Assembly: GCF_002797445.1 (NCBI RefSeq)
Contig: NZ_PGEP01000001.1
Coordinates: forward strand, 4,030,501-4,094,500
DNA length: 64,000 nucleotides
Reading direction: 5' to 3'
DNA from: Acidovorax sp. 69
GTDB lineage: Bacteria > Pseudomonadota > Gammaproteobacteria > Burkholderiales > Burkholderiaceae_C
This document shows positions 39,514-49,141 of the stretch, in pieces; within the stretch, counting starts at the first letter, position 1, and the number at the start of each line of letters is the position of its first letter. The position numbers and the translations under genes were made by a program. The notes under the pieces are model-generated. The model was not told the DNA's origin. It saw nothing but the letters and a program-made list of their open reading frames with translations, and searched no databases.

Positions 39514-40542
39514 TCAGCCCGCCAATGCACGGGCCATACGCACAGCCTCGATCAGACTGGAAGCATCAGCCACCCCCTGCCCGGCAATGTCAAAGGCTGT
39601 GCCGTGGTCGGGACTGGTTCGCACAAGGGGGAGCCCCAGCGTCACATTCACACCCTTGTCTACGCCCAGGTACTTCACCGGAATCAGACCCTGATCGTGG
39701 TACATCGCGATAACCACATCAAACTCGCCCGGCCGCCCGGGTGTGCTGCGCGCCCGCATGAACACCGTATCCGGCGCAAAGGGGCCTTGCACATCCAGCC
39801 CCAGTAATCGCGCGGCCGTGATGGCCGGAGAGATCACCTCGATCTCTTCACGACCAAACAACCCGCCTTCGCCTGCATGGGGGTTGAGACCCGCCACCGC
39901 AATACGCGGCACACGCCCCAGGCTGCGCAGCAGTGCAGCATGTGTGATGTGCAGAGTCTGCAGCACATTGTCCAGCGTCACAGCGGCAAGAGCATCACGC
40001 AGCGACACATGGATGCTGACCAGCACCGTGCGCAACTCGTCGCTGGCCAGCATCATGCGCACAGGCATGTCTGCCAATGGCACGCCCTGGTGCGCAGCAG
40101 CCTCGGCCTGCAACAACTCGGTATGCCCCGGAAAATCGACGCCAGCCGCAGACAAGGCCTCTTTGTGCAAAGGCGCTGTGACCAGCGCACCCACCTCGCC
40201 CCGGAGCGCTGCACGGGCGGCCCAGACCACACTGCCTGCGGCCGCACGCCCCGCCGCTGCACTGATTTGGCCCCAGGGCTGGGGGCCAGCGATACCCGGC
40301 AAAGGCAAAACGGGAATACAGCGCCGAGGCACATCCCGTGCTTCGCTGGGTGTATTGATCTGTGCCACGGGAACCCCCGGAACGCCGGGGCGCGCAATGG
40401 CCTGTGCCGCGCGTCGCAAGGTCGCCACATCGCCCACCACGAAGCAGTCGAGCAAGTCGTCGGGCGCGTCACGAAATGCCTTGGCCACGATCTCTGGGCC
40501 AATACCGGCAGTGTCCCCTTGGGTGATGGCAATCAGGTGCAT
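39514..40542 (-). CDS. pdxA: 4-hydroxythreonine-4-phosphate dehydrogenase
   Basis: NAD-dependent enzyme of the DXP-dependent pyridoxal phosphate pathway. It has 342 residues. The opening ITQGDTAGIGPEI and the metal-binding His residues in FPGHTELL, NPHAGEGG and AMYHDQGL match PdxA. A dispersed repeat lies between its start and the Nif3-family gene upstream. Confidence 0.96.
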   Translation of the reverse strand: MHLIAITQGDTAGIGPEIVAKAFRDAPDDLLDCFVVGDVATLRRAAQAIARPGVPGVPVAQINTPSEARDVPRRCIPVLPLPGIAGPQPWGQISAAAGRAAAGSVVWAARAALRGEVGALVTAPLHKEALSAAGVDFPGHTELLQAEAAAHQGVPLADMPVRMMLASDELRTVLVSIHVSLRDALAAVTLDNVLQTLHITHAALLRSLGRVPRIAVAGLNPHAGEGGLFGREEIEVISPAITAARLLGLDVQGPFAPDTVFMRARSTPGRPGEFDVVIAMYHDQGLIPVKYLGVDKGVNVTLGLPLVRTSPDHGTAFDIAGQGVADASSLIEAVRMARALAG

Positions 40543-40550
40543 GAATTTGA

Positions 40551-40611
40551 ACCAAATAGGCCGGTAGCGCTTATTTTAATTACGCCATCAGCTATAAAAA
40601 ACTGAGCAAAA
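40551..40611. repeat. Dispersed AGCGCT/AGCAGCTAT intergenic repeat, copy 7
   Basis: Contains GGTAGCGCTTATTTTAATTA and ATCAGCTATAAAAAACTGAG. It begins nine bases upstream of the pdxA start codon. Confidence 0.7.
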
Positions 40612-40641
40612 AATTCAACAATAGCTGCGCAATGCCAGCCA

Positions 40642-41415
40642 CTACGCAGGATTGTCGATCTCGATGAACTGGTGCTGAAGCCCCCACTGGGTCGCCACAT
40701 GGGCTGCCACTGCCGGCGCGCCATAACGCTCAGTGGCGTGGTGCCCCGCAGCGATGAAACTCACACCCGTCTCACGCGCAAGGTGGGCCTGGGGCTCCGA
40801 AATTTCACCGGTGATGAAGGCATCGGCTCCAGCGGCAATGGCCGACTCGAAATATCCCTGTGCACCGCCCGTGCACCACGCGACGCGACGGATGGGCCGC
40901 GGCAATGGCACCGCATCAGCCACGCCGAACGGCTGTACCAGCGTGACAACGCGACCCAGCGCCTGCGCCACGTGGTCGGCCAGGGCTTGGGCGTTGTCAA
41001 ATGCCGCTGGCGCGGCAAAGCCCAGGTCTTGCTCGCCAAATCTAGCATCGGCAGCCAACCCCAACACCCGACCCAATTGCGCGTTATTGCCCCACTCGGC
41101 GTGTGCGTCGAGGGGGAGGTGATACGCATACAGATTGATGTCGTGCGCCAACAAGAGCTGCAACCGCTGCTTCATCCAACCGGTCACGCGGCCATCTTGC
41201 CCGCGCCAAAACAGGCCATGGTGGACAAAGATGGCGTCCGCCTGGGCCGCAATGGCTGCCTCAATCAGCGCCCGGCTGGCCGTGACACCGCTCACCACAC
41301 GCTGAATCTCGTCCCTGCCCTCGACTTGCAAGCCATTGGGGCCGTAGTCCTTGAAACGTTCGGGCAGCAACAGGCCGTCGAAGGCCTGCAAAAGTTGGTT
41401 GCGGGAAATGCTCAT
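40642..41415 (-). CDS. Nif3-like dinuclear metal centre hexameric protein
   Basis: A 257-residue NIF3/YbgI family protein. Metal-binding positions include the HH of FVHHGLFWRG (about 65-74), H-LPLD-H in YAYHLPLDAHAEW and a C-terminal GHHATE. E. coli YbgI forms a hexameric toroid with two metals; its reaction is not settled, though a GTP cyclohydrolase-type activity has been proposed. ATG 41415 was chosen because upstream residues lack homology. It is divergent from the DegS-like protease. Confidence 0.9.
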   Translation of the reverse strand: MSISRNQLLQAFDGLLLPERFKDYGPNGLQVEGRDEIQRVVSGVTASRALIEAAIAAQADAIFVHHGLFWRGQDGRVTGWMKQRLQLLLAHDINLYAYHLPLDAHAEWGNNAQLGRVLGLAADARFGEQDLGFAAPAAFDNAQALADHVAQALGRVVTLVQPFGVADAVPLPRPIRRVAWCTGGAQGYFESAIAAGADAFITGEISEPQAHLARETGVSFIAAGHHATERYGAPAVAAHVATQWGLQHQFIEIDNPA

Positions 41416-41555
41416 GCAGCTATTGTCGCGCGCAGCCAGAGCCCCCACATTGGGAGACAATGCCCACAGGGAGGTGGTCTGTTGCCATAACCGCAGGCTT
41501 CTAGCGCCACCCCATCGTCCACCCCCTTTCGTACGTTCACTGGTACGCAAATTTC

Positions 41556-42704
41556 ATGAAGCGAATCTGGCTGCTGTTTTCCCAGACCGTGACGGTCCTC
41601 GTTGCGGCCTACTTTGTTGTGGCCACCCTACAGCCCGACTGGCTGGGTCGGGGCACCACACGCTCCAGCGCAGGCATTGCACTGCTGGAAGCGCCCGCCT
41701 CGCCCCCGTCACAACCCGCTGCAGGCAGCTTCAGCGGCGCTGCGCGCAAAGCGGCACCGGCCGTGGTCAGCATCAACACCAGCAAGGAAGTCCGCCATCC
41801 GCGCAGCAACGACCCCTGGTTCCAGTTCTTCTTTGGAGACCAGGGCAGCCAGGCGCAGGCAGGCCTCGGCAGCGGTGTGATCGTGAGCCCGGACGGCTAC
41901 ATCCTGACCAACAACCATGTGGTCGAGGGCGCCGACGAGATCGAGGTCACGCTCACTGACAGCCGCCGCGCTCGTGCGCGCGTGATCGGCACCGACCCCG
42001 ACACCGATCTGGCCATCCTGAAAATCGAACTCGACAAGCTGCCCGTCATCGTGCTGGGTAACTCCGACGGGCTGGATGTGGGCGACCAGGTGCTGGCCAT
42101 CGGCAACCCCTTCGGCGTGGGCCAGACCGTGACCAGCGGCATCGTGAGCGCGCTGGGCCGCAGCCAACTGGGCATCAATACGTTCGAGAACTTCATCCAG
42201 ACCGATGCCGCCATCAACCCCGGCAATTCGGGCGGCGCGCTGGTGGACGTGAACGGCAACCTCATGGGCATCAATACCGCGATCTACTCGCGCTCGGGCG
42301 GCAGCATGGGCATCGGCTTTGCAATCCCCGTGTCTACGGCCCGCATGGTGCTGGATGGCATCGTGAAGGACGGCCAGGTCACGCGCGGCTGGATCGGAGT
42401 GGAGCCCAATGAGCTGTCCCCCGAGCTGGCCGAAACCTTCGGCGTAAAGAAGGCCACCGAGGGCGTGATCATCACCGGCGTACTGCAGGATGGGCCCGCT
42501 GCGCAGGCAGGCATGCGCCCTGGCGACGTGATCGTGCGCGTGGACGGCAAAAACGTGGCCAATGTGTCCGAACTACTGACCGCCGTGGCAGCGCTCAAGC
42601 CCGGCACCCAGTCCGCCTTCAACGTGCAGCGCGGGGACAAGCAGGTGGATCTGAGCATCAACCCCGGCGTACGCCCCCGACCCCAGCGCAACGTGAAACG
42701 GTAG
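41556..42704 (+). CDS. DegS/MucD-like periplasmic serine protease
   Basis: A 382-residue trypsin-like HtrA protease. One N-terminal membrane anchor (5-25) and a single PDZ domain (about 280-370) make it DegS-like in layout; DegP and DegQ have two PDZ domains. The catalytic triad is H121 (NNHVV), D151 (DTDLAIL) and S225 (GNSGG). It probably takes part in the envelope stress response or quality control. An unanchored annotation (degQ) is common for such proteins in this family of bacteria. Confidence 0.92.
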   Translation: MKRIWLLFSQTVTVLVAAYFVVATLQPDWLGRGTTRSSAGIALLEAPASPPSQPAAGSFSGAARKAAPAVVSINTSKEVRHPRSNDPWFQFFFGDQGSQAQAGLGSGVIVSPDGYILTNNHVVEGADEIEVTLTDSRRARARVIGTDPDTDLAILKIELDKLPVIVLGNSDGLDVGDQVLAIGNPFGVGQTVTSGIVSALGRSQLGINTFENFIQTDAAINPGNSGGALVDVNGNLMGINTAIYSRSGGSMGIGFAIPVSTARMVLDGIVKDGQVTRGWIGVEPNELSPELAETFGVKKATEGVIITGVLQDGPAAQAGMRPGDVIVRVDGKNVANVSELLTAVAALKPGTQSAFNVQRGDKQVDLSINPGVRPRPQRNVKR

Positions 42705-42814
42705 CGTGGGCACACGGCGATGGCGCCGTAACGCTGGACTGGAGCAACAGAACACCAGGTCGGCAAGCGGCCCTGGCAACCAGCCTATGGGTCTCGCAGG
42801 GCATACGCCGAGAC

Positions 42815-42874
42815 TATCAAAACAATAGCTGCCAGCAATTGCCCACCGGGCGCTTGCAGCTATTTTTATTAGCA
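42815..42874. repeat. Dispersed AGCGCT/AGCAGCTAT intergenic repeat, copy 8 (rearranged)
   Basis: Contains AATAGCTGCCAGCAATTG and GGCGCTTGCAGCTATTTTTA, so both ends carry AGCTAT-type arms in opposite orientation. It lies between the convergent ends of the protease gene and tatC. Confidence 0.55.
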
Positions 42875-42960
42875 CCCTATTTGTGGTGGCCAGCCCCTTG
42901 CCTCGTGGATCCGAAGGGCCAGCAGCGGCGCCACGCACAGGGGCCACAGCCCCATCCCCT

Positions 42961-43758
42961 TCACGACGAGGAAGTGCTTTCCTCGGTGGCCGCTTCAGGC
43001 GCCTGGGTGTGCTTGATGAAAATCTGTGCGGCCCAGATGCCTACCTCGTACAAGATGCACATAGGCACGGCCAATGACAACTGCGACACCACATCGGGGG
43101 GCGTGACCACCGCCGCGACCACAAAGGCCAGCACGATGAAATAGCCACGAAACTCGCGCAGCTTTTGCACACTCACGATGCCCATGCGGGCCAGCACCAC
43201 CACGGCAATCGGCACCTCGAAAGCCAACCCGAACGCCAGGAACATCGACAGCACAAAACTGAGGTAGGCCTCGATATCTGGCGCAGCCGTGATGCTCTTG
43301 GGCGCGAAACTCTGAATGAACGCGAAGACCTGACCAAACACCAGGTAGTAGCAAAACGCCACGCCGATGAAGAACAGCAGCGTGCTGGAAACCACCAACG
43401 GCAACACCAGCTTCTTCTCATGCGAATACAGCCCCGGCGCCACAAAGGCCCAGACCTGCCACAGCACAAAAGGAAGGGCCAACAAAAAGGCCGCCATCAG
43501 CAAAATCTTGAGCGGCACCATGAAGGGCGAGATCACCGAGGTGGCGATCAGCGTGGCCCCTTTGGGCAGATGAGCCACCAGGGGCGCCGCCAAAAAGTCG
43601 TACAGCGCGCCAGGGCCAGGAAAGAAGAACAGGATCGCTGCTGCAATGCCAATGGCAATGAGGGCCTTGACCAGCCGGTCGCGCAGCTCCATCAGGTGCT
43701 GAACAAACGGCTGCTCGGTACCGGCCAGCTCGTCTTCTTTGGAAGGGGTTTCGGACAT
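42961..43758 (-). CDS. tatC: Sec-independent protein translocase TatC
   Basis: Polytopic receptor of the Tat pathway that binds twin-arginine signals. It has 265 residues with six membrane helices. The N-terminal cytoplasmic segment has QHLMELRDRL, and the conserved FE region appears as LAFGLAFEVPIAVVVL. It is last in tatA-tatB-tatC. Likely clients in this window are the PetA Rieske protein and perhaps the transglycosylase at 14247. Confidence 0.97.
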   Translation of the reverse strand: MSETPSKEDELAGTEQPFVQHLMELRDRLVKALIAIGIAAAILFFFPGPGALYDFLAAPLVAHLPKGATLIATSVISPFMVPLKILLMAAFLLALPFVLWQVWAFVAPGLYSHEKKLVLPLVVSSTLLFFIGVAFCYYLVFGQVFAFIQSFAPKSITAAPDIEAYLSFVLSMFLAFGLAFEVPIAVVVLARMGIVSVQKLREFRGYFIVLAFVVAAVVTPPDVVSQLSLAVPMCILYEVGIWAAQIFIKHTQAPEAATEESTSSS

Positions 43759-43817
43759 GGTGGGTTTTCGTGGGCGTCAGGGCCGCCCATGCGGCGCGCA
43801 GGGCGCCGCTGGCTGCA

Positions 43818-44279
43818 TCAGTGAAATTTTTGGGGACGGTAGCGCGCCACACGGGCCGCGCCAGACTGCGCCTTGGTGCGCACGCCACTCTTGGACTTGT
43901 ACCACTGGGGCACGGCACCCCGCTTGAGGCGCCAGTTCTTTCCGGGGTGCTTGTAGGCAGGCACTACAGCGGTCTGGTCCTGCAAGGCAGCACTGGCGGT
44001 GTCAGTGGCTTCGGCCCAATCCTTCTCGAACTCGCTCGCGCTGGTCTGGATGGAGTTCTGCACATCACGTGCAGCGTTTTCCACCGTGTCCTTCATCTTC
44101 TTGAGCTCATCCAGCTCCATGGACCGGTTGACCTCGGACTTCACATCGGCCACGTAGCGCTGCGCCTTGCCCAGCAAGGTGCCGACCGTACGGGCCACAC
44201 GCGGCAGCTTTTCGGGGCCGATGACGATCAACGCCACGGCGCCGATCAGCGCCATCTTGGACAGACCAATATCAATCAT
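43818..44279 (-). CDS. tatB: Sec-independent protein translocase TatB
   Basis: Membrane partner of TatC in substrate recognition. It has 153 residues: one N-terminal membrane helix with the typical [23 protein letters not shown] segment, split by Pro, then a long amphipathic helix and a flexible basic tail. It lies between tatA and tatC. Confidence 0.95.
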   Translation of the reverse strand: MIDIGLSKMALIGAVALIVIGPEKLPRVARTVGTLLGKAQRYVADVKSEVNRSMELDELKKMKDTVENAARDVQNSIQTSASEFEKDWAEATDTASAALQDQTAVVPAYKHPGKNWRLKRGAVPQWYKSKSGVRTKAQSGAARVARYRPQKFH

Positions 44280-44334
44280 GGATCAGGCGCCAGGGCGAAG
44301 CGTGCAGCAGAGGCCGGTCAGGGACGACACCGGC

Positions 44335-44574
44335 TCAGCTCTTTTGCTTGGCTTCAACATCGATGGTGGTCTTGTCGGAAGCCTGGCTGTTGGCGACCTG
44401 GCCTGCGGGCGGGGTGGTGGCAGCGTCTGAAGCGGCGCCGTCTTTCATGCCGTCCTTGAAGCCCTTGACGGCCCCTCCGAGGTCCGAGCCCATGTTCTTG
44501 AGCTTCTTGGTGCCGAACACCATGACAACGATCAGCAGCACGATCAGCCAGTGCCAGATGGAAAAAGAGCCCAT
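44335..44574 (-). CDS. tatA: Sec-independent protein translocase TatA
   Basis: Forms the variable-size Tat pore. It has 79 residues. The short N-terminus [21 protein letters not shown] is followed by the [20 protein letters not shown] amphipathic helix and a soluble tail. ATG 44574 is the family start; an upstream in-frame start at 44598 is unlikely. Confidence 0.97.
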   Translation of the reverse strand: MGSFSIWHWLIVLLIVVMVFGTKKLKNMGSDLGGAVKGFKDGMKDGAASDAATTPPAGQVANSQASDKTTIDVEAKQKS

Positions 44575-44680
44575 GAAATATCTCCTAACGAATTGCAATC
44601 ATTTTAGACGGGGGGCGTGGCAGGAGTTCACAGTGGCGGAGTGCCTGCGCACAACTATCTGCGACGCCCGTCAGCCTGGT

Positions 44681-45037
44681 TCAGCCTTTGAGCCAAGGAC
44701 GGGGGCCACCCATCACATGGACATGCAGGTGGTGGATTTCCTGGCCACCTTCAAACCCCGTGTTTACCACGACGCGAAAGCCACCCTCCGGGTACGGGTT
44801 GCAACCCTCCTCCAGAGCCAGCTTCGGCGCCAGCGCCATCATGCGCCCGAGCATGCCCGCATGTTCTGCGGTGACCTGTGCCATCGAAGGGATATGCAGT
44901 TTGGGAACCATCAAAAAGTGCACCGGCGCCCAAGGATGGATGTCGTGAAAGGCAAAAATTTCTTCGTCTTCGTAGACCTTCTTCGAAGGAATCTGGCCCG
45001 CGATGATTTTGCAGAAAAGGCAGTTCGGATCGTGCAT
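44681..45037 (-). CDS. HIT-family (HinT-like) nucleotide hydrolase
   Basis: Histidine-triad protein, likely a purine nucleoside phosphoramidase. It has 118 residues. The triad HLHVHV is at 103-108, and C6 and C9 (CLFC) fit the zinc site of this group. It lies between a patatin gene and tatA, in the conserved hisE-to-tatA neighbourhood of Burkholderiales. Confidence 0.95.
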   Translation of the reverse strand: MHDPNCLFCKIIAGQIPSKKVYEDEEIFAFHDIHPWAPVHFLMVPKLHIPSMAQVTAEHAGMLGRMMALAPKLALEEGCNPYPEGGFRVVVNTGFEGGQEIHHLHVHVMGGPRPWLKG

Positions 45038-45126
45038 GAGAAAAATGTCGGTACGAAGTTAACAGTTCACCGGGCGCTGCTCAGCCCCCAAGCCATTGAA
45101 ACCGGCGCGCCCCAAGCCAGCGCCAC

Positions 45127-45200
45127 CGTGGAACTGGCTCCGCCAGGCCACGGGTGGCGTCCCCCTGAGGGGGAAGGTGCCGCAGGCGACACAAGGGGCT
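45127..45200. repeat. GC-rich repeat-like element between the patatin and HIT genes
   Basis: Contains CCCCCTGAGGGGG as an inverted repeat. Its minus strand shares the block order GTCGC, GCACCTTCCCCCT, AGGGGGACGCC with the element at 2886-3010. It directly follows the HIT gene's 5' region and abuts the patatin stop codon. Confidence 0.55.
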
Positions 45201-46247
45201 TCACGCATTGTCAGCGATCTTGATGGTGGGCCGCACGCCCACGTCCTTGTGGTGCGCCTGCAGCCACTCCAGCCCGGCCGCACGACCCAGGGCGAAGAGC
45301 TTGCGCACAAAAGACAGGTCAGCGCGCATCTTGCTGTCCGCACCGAACGGCGCCAGCACCGAACCACCATCAATGCGGTGCATGCGCACGCTTTTGTAGC
45401 GGCGGGCATCCAGTTTGCCTTCGGCCAGCAGCCGTCGCACAAATTCGATGGCGCGCAGTTCTGCCAGCAGGCTGGCGTTGAAGGTGACCTCGTTCATGCG
45501 TTCCATGATCTCGGCGGCGGTGTTGGGCACTTCCAGATGCTCGATGGGGTTGATCTGCACCAGCAGGATGTCCGAGGTTTCGGTCTGGTAGATCAGGGGA
45601 TGAAGCGCCGGATTGCCCGAATAGCCACCATCCCAATAGGCCTCCCCTTCGATCTCGACCGCCTTGAACATCATCGGCAAGCAGGCAGAGGCCATCACGG
45701 CATCCGCACTCAAGCGGGGGCCCGAAAAGATTTCACCCCGGCCGGTGCGCACGTTGGTAGCACAGACAAAAACCTTGGGCCCCACCACGCCGGTGCGCGC
45801 GGAACACAGCAGGCTGAAATCCACCTCGCGCTCCAGCAACTTGCGCAAGGGATTGAGCCCCATGGGATTGGTCTGGTAGGGCGAGAACCATTGGGACATC
45901 ATGCCCACCAGCGGGTTGGCAGCCGATAGCGGCGTGCCCCAGGTAAGGCTACCCAAAGAGCCAACCCCTTCCCACAGCCGCTTCAGCGACTCTCGGGCCA
46001 GCACGCAGCCCACATGGTGGGCTTCCTCGGGGTCTTTGTGGGCCTGGGCTGCCTGGGCAAAGCCATGCGCAAGGGCCACGGCATTCATGGCGCCAGCACT
46101 GGTGCCACTCACACCGTCCAGTTGCCACCGCCCATCTTCCAGCAATGCGTCCAGCACACCCCAGGTGAGCGCACCGTGCGAGCCGCCGCCCTGTAGCGCC
46201 AGATTCAGGCGCGGGCGGGCTGGCGCATGAGCCCTTGGCTCAGACAT
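45201..46247 (-). CDS. Patatin-like phospholipase
   Basis: A 348-residue lipid acyl hydrolase. The oxyanion loop GGGSHG is at 20-25, the nucleophile Ser50 is in GTSAG (48-52), and the dyad Asp206 is in WDGGYSG. It has no signal peptide, so it is probably cytoplasmic. The start overlaps the end of the DUF4870-like gene by eight bases. It sits inside the conserved his-tat string, where I would otherwise expect the HIT gene. Confidence 0.92.
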   Translation of the reverse strand: MSEPRAHAPARPRLNLALQGGGSHGALTWGVLDALLEDGRWQLDGVSGTSAGAMNAVALAHGFAQAAQAHKDPEEAHHVGCVLARESLKRLWEGVGSLGSLTWGTPLSAANPLVGMMSQWFSPYQTNPMGLNPLRKLLEREVDFSLLCSARTGVVGPKVFVCATNVRTGRGEIFSGPRLSADAVMASACLPMMFKAVEIEGEAYWDGGYSGNPALHPLIYQTETSDILLVQINPIEHLEVPNTAAEIMERMNEVTFNASLLAELRAIEFVRRLLAEGKLDARRYKSVRMHRIDGGSVLAPFGADSKMRADLSFVRKLFALGRAAGLEWLQAHHKDVGVRPTIKIADNA

Positions 46248-46626
46248 CCACCGCCTGGCTCTTGTTCATGGCCACCATGCCACGCACGATGCGGTACAGG
46301 AACCAAAGGGAGATCAGGCCCCAGGCAATCCAGCCGGGCAACACAAACAGCAGCCACAGCGGCGCCGTCACGATGTACAGCACACCCGCCCAGATGACGG
46401 TGCGGATGCGCCACGAGAAGTGGTTGGCTTGCCAGGTGCCCTCGGCATCACCCTTCTTCACAAGGTCGAGCACCAGGGCAATGATCAAGAGGACCGCCCC
46501 CGGCTGAGCACCAGGAATGACAGCGCCCACGGCCACGATCAAGTGCAGGAGATAGCTGACCCAGCCGATGGCCTTGAGGTCTTCGGCCTTCTGGTCGTTG
46601 GTTTGCACATCGATGATGTCGCTCAT
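46240..46626 (-). CDS. DUF4870-like small membrane protein
   Basis: A 128-residue protein with four hydrophobic segments (about 23-38, 42-56, 78-92 and 96-112) and a short charged N-terminus. Relatives occupy the same place after hisE in Burkholderiales. The function is unknown. It overlaps the hisE stop by four bases and the patatin start by eight. Confidence 0.8.
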   Translation of the reverse strand: MSDIIDVQTNDQKAEDLKAIGWVSYLLHLIVAVGAVIPGAQPGAVLLIIALVLDLVKKGDAEGTWQANHFSWRIRTVIWAGVLYIVTAPLWLLFVLPGWIAWGLISLWFLYRIVRGMVAMNKSQAVDV

Positions 46627-46997
46627 GACGAACCCTCCTCGGCAGCACGCGCAACCACCTTGCGCAGGGCTTTTTCCTCAATGCCGCTGGTGCCCTCGCG
46701 GCGCTCCAGTTCGGACAACACGTCGGCTGGCGTCAGGCCGTAATGGGCCAGCGCCACCATGGAGTGAAACCACAGGTCCGCCACTTCGTAGACCAGTTTG
46801 GACTTGTCGGCGCCATGGTCCACGTCCTTGGCCGCCATGACCACTTCGGTGGCCTCTTCGCCAATCTTCTTCAGAAACGTGTCCGGCCCCTTGTGCAGCA
46901 GGCGCGACACATAGCTTTTTTCGGGGTCGCCGCCATTGGCGGGCTTGCGGCTTTCGATGACGGCGGCCAGGCGCCCGAGGGAATCATTGGAACTCAT
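46623..46997 (-). CDS. hisE: Phosphoribosyl-ATP pyrophosphatase
   Basis: Second step of histidine synthesis: removes pyrophosphate from phosphoribosyl-ATP. It has 124 residues in a stand-alone all-helical MazG-like fold. [12 protein letters not shown] and [12 protein letters not shown] carry the metal-binding acidic residues. It is separate from hisI, unlike the fused enterobacterial HisIE, and starts five bases after hisI. Confidence 0.96.
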   Translation of the reverse strand: MSSNDSLGRLAAVIESRKPANGGDPEKSYVSRLLHKGPDTFLKKIGEEATEVVMAAKDVDHGADKSKLVYEVADLWFHSMVALAHYGLTPADVLSELERREGTSGIEEKALRKVVARAAEEGSS

Positions 46998-47002
46998 GGG
47001 TC

Positions 47003-47392
47003 TTACTTGTAGATGGACTCGGGGTCTTTCAAGACCGGATCGATAGCCTTCCATGCGCCGTCCTTGAGCACGCTGAAGAAGCAGCTATGACGGCCCGTGT
47101 GGCAGGCGATGCCGGGCTCATGGCCCAGCTGCGTGACCTTGAGCAGCACCACATCGTTGTCGCAATCGAGGCGAATCTCGTGCACGGTCTGCACGTGGCC
47201 GGACTCTTCGCCTTTGAACCACAGCTTCTTGCGCGACCGGCTGAAAAACACGGCACGACCGAGCTCCGCCGTTTTCTGCAGGGCCTCGCGGTTCATCCAC
47301 GCAAACATCAGCACGTCGCCCGTGCCCTGCTCTTGCGCAATCACGGGCACCAGGCCCTGCGCATCCCATTTCACTTCATTGAGCCAGTTCAT
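47003..47392 (-). CDS. hisI: Phosphoribosyl-AMP cyclohydrolase
   Basis: Third step of histidine synthesis, opening the adenine ring. It has 129 residues. Zinc ligands are C77, C97 and C104 in the DCDND and CHTGRHSC segments. ATG 47392 begins the family sequence [10 protein letters not shown]. The 132 bases between hisF and hisI contain a dispersed repeat. Confidence 0.97.
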   Translation of the reverse strand: MNWLNEVKWDAQGLVPVIAQEQGTGDVLMFAWMNREALQKTAELGRAVFFSRSRKKLWFKGEESGHVQTVHEIRLDCDNDVVLLKVTQLGHEPGIACHTGRHSCFFSVLKDGAWKAIDPVLKDPESIYK

Positions 47393-47460
47393 GGGGCCAT
47401 TGTCGGTGATCCGGATGGCATGCCGGGGCACACCATGGCACCCACCTACACATTTAAAGC

Positions 47461-47510
47461 GTTTTTGGCCGCTAGCGCATACGCTCCATGCGCTAGCAGC
47501 TATCAAATCA
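47461..47510. repeat. Dispersed AGCGCT/AGCAGCTAT intergenic repeat, copy 9
   Basis: Contains GGCCGCTAGCGCATACG and ATGCGCTAGCAGCTATCAAA. It lies 69 bases upstream of the hisI start and close to the hisF stop. Confidence 0.75.
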
Positions 47511-47524
47511 GGAGTAACGTTAGA

Positions 47525-48325
47525 TCACATCCGCACGGGGATGCCCCGCTCGGCCATGCGCTTCTTGGCCTGGCCCACGGTGTACTCACCGTAGTGAAAG
47601 ATGCTGGCGGCCAGCACTGCGTCGGCGCCGCCCTGCTGCACACCATCGGCCAGATGGTCAAGGTTGCCCACACCGCCAGAGGCAATCACGGGCACACTCA
47701 CCGCGTCGCTCACGGCGCGCGTGAGCGTCAGGTCAAAGCCCGCCTTGGTGCCGTCACGGTCCATGCTGGTCAGCAGGATTTCGCCCGCGCCGCGCTGCGC
47801 CATCTCGGTGGCCCAGGCCACGGCATCCAGACCGGTGTTTTTGCGCCCGCCGTGGCTGTAAACATCCCAGCCGGCGCCCACGGGCTGGCCGTTCGCACCG
47901 ATGCGCTGGGCGTCCTCGGCCGAGCGGCGCTTGGCGTCGATGGCCACCACAATGCACTGCGCGCCGTACTTGGCCGACACGGCGTTGATCACCTCGGGGT
48001 TGGCGATAGCGGCCGAGTTGAAGCTGGTCTTGTCCGCACCCGCATTGAGCAGCCTGCGCACGTCTTCCACGGTGCGCACGCCGCCACCCACGGTGAGGGG
48101 GATGAACACCTGGCTGGCCACGGCTTCGATGATGTGCAGGATCAGATCGCGCCCATCGCTGGTGGCGGTGATGTCAAGGAAGGTGAGTTCGTCAGCGCCT
48201 TGCGCGTTGTAGCGCGCGGCGATCTCGACGGGGTCGCCCGCGTCGCGCAGTTCGACAAAGTTGACACCCTTGACCACACGGCCTCCGGTGACGTCGAGGC
48301 AGGGAATGATGCGTTTGGCGAGCAT
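47525..48325 (-). CDS. hisF: Imidazole glycerol phosphate synthase, cyclase subunit
   Basis: With HisH, forms imidazole glycerol phosphate and AICAR. It has 266 residues in a TIM barrel. The catalytic Asp residues are D11 (CLDVTGG) and D130 (AIDAKRR). It is seven bases downstream of hisA. Confidence 0.98.
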   Translation of the reverse strand: MLAKRIIPCLDVTGGRVVKGVNFVELRDAGDPVEIAARYNAQGADELTFLDITATSDGRDLILHIIEAVASQVFIPLTVGGGVRTVEDVRRLLNAGADKTSFNSAAIANPEVINAVSAKYGAQCIVVAIDAKRRSAEDAQRIGANGQPVGAGWDVYSHGGRKNTGLDAVAWATEMAQRGAGEILLTSMDRDGTKAGFDLTLTRAVSDAVSVPVIASGGVGNLDHLADGVQQGGADAVLAASIFHYGEYTVGQAKKRMAERGIPVRM

Positions 48326-48332
48326 GCGGTCC

Positions 48333-49073
48333 TTAGCCGTTCAGCGCGTCGGCACGGGCCTGCGCGGCGGCAAAGTCGAGGTCGCCGCTGTAAATCGCGC
48401 GGCCGCAGATCACGCCTTCAACGCCTTCGCTCTCGACCGCGCACAGTTGCTCGATGTCGGCCATGCTGCCCAGTCCGCCCGAAGCAATGACCGGGATGGA
48501 CAGGGCCTGCGCCAGCTTCACCGTGGCGTCGATGTTGATGCCCGAGAGCATGCCGTCGCGGCCGATGTCGGTGTAGATGATGGATTCGACGCCCCAGTCC
48601 TCGAACTTCTTGGCCAGGTCCACCACTTCGTGGCCCGTGAGCTTGCTCCAGCCGTCCGTGGCGACCTTGCCGTCCTTGGCGTCGAGGCCCACGATGATGT
48701 GGCCACCGAAAGCACTGCAGGCGTCCTTCAGGAAGCCGGGGTTCTTGACTGCCGCCGTACCGATGATGACGTAGCGCAGCCCGCCGTCGATGTATTTCTC
48801 GATGGTGTCCAGGTCGCGGATGCCGCCACCGAGCTGCACCGGAATATCGCGGCCCACCTCTTGGAGGATGGACTTGATGGCGGTGTAGTTCTTGGGCACG
48901 CCGGCAAAGGCGCCGTTCAGGTCCACCAGATGCAGGCGGCGGGCGCCGGCATCCACCCACTTGCGCGCCATGGCGGCAGGGTCTTCACCGAAGGTGGTGG
49001 ATTGGTCCATATCGCCTTGTTTGAGGCGAACGCAGTGGCCGTCCTTGAGGTCGATGGCGGGGATGAGCAGCAT
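48333..49073 (-). CDS. hisA: ProFAR isomerase
   Basis: Amadori isomerase of histidine synthesis (1-(5-phosphoribosyl)-5-[(5-phosphoribosylamino)methylideneamino]imidazole-4-carboxamide isomerase). It has 246 residues in a TIM barrel. D8 (AIDLKDG) and the D169 segment TDIGRDGM match the catalytic pair. It lies between hisH (68 bases upstream) and hisF. Confidence 0.97.
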   Translation of the reverse strand: MLLIPAIDLKDGHCVRLKQGDMDQSTTFGEDPAAMARKWVDAGARRLHLVDLNGAFAGVPKNYTAIKSILQEVGRDIPVQLGGGIRDLDTIEKYIDGGLRYVIIGTAAVKNPGFLKDACSAFGGHIIVGLDAKDGKVATDGWSKLTGHEVVDLAKKFEDWGVESIIYTDIGRDGMLSGINIDATVKLAQALSIPVIASGGLGSMADIEQLCAVESEGVEGVICGRAIYSGDLDFAAAQARADALNG

Positions 49074-49141
49074 GGTGATGAAGTTCGGGGGGAGAAAAAG
49101 GGCGAGACACAGCTCGGCCCGAACGGGTGGATGTTAGGGAG

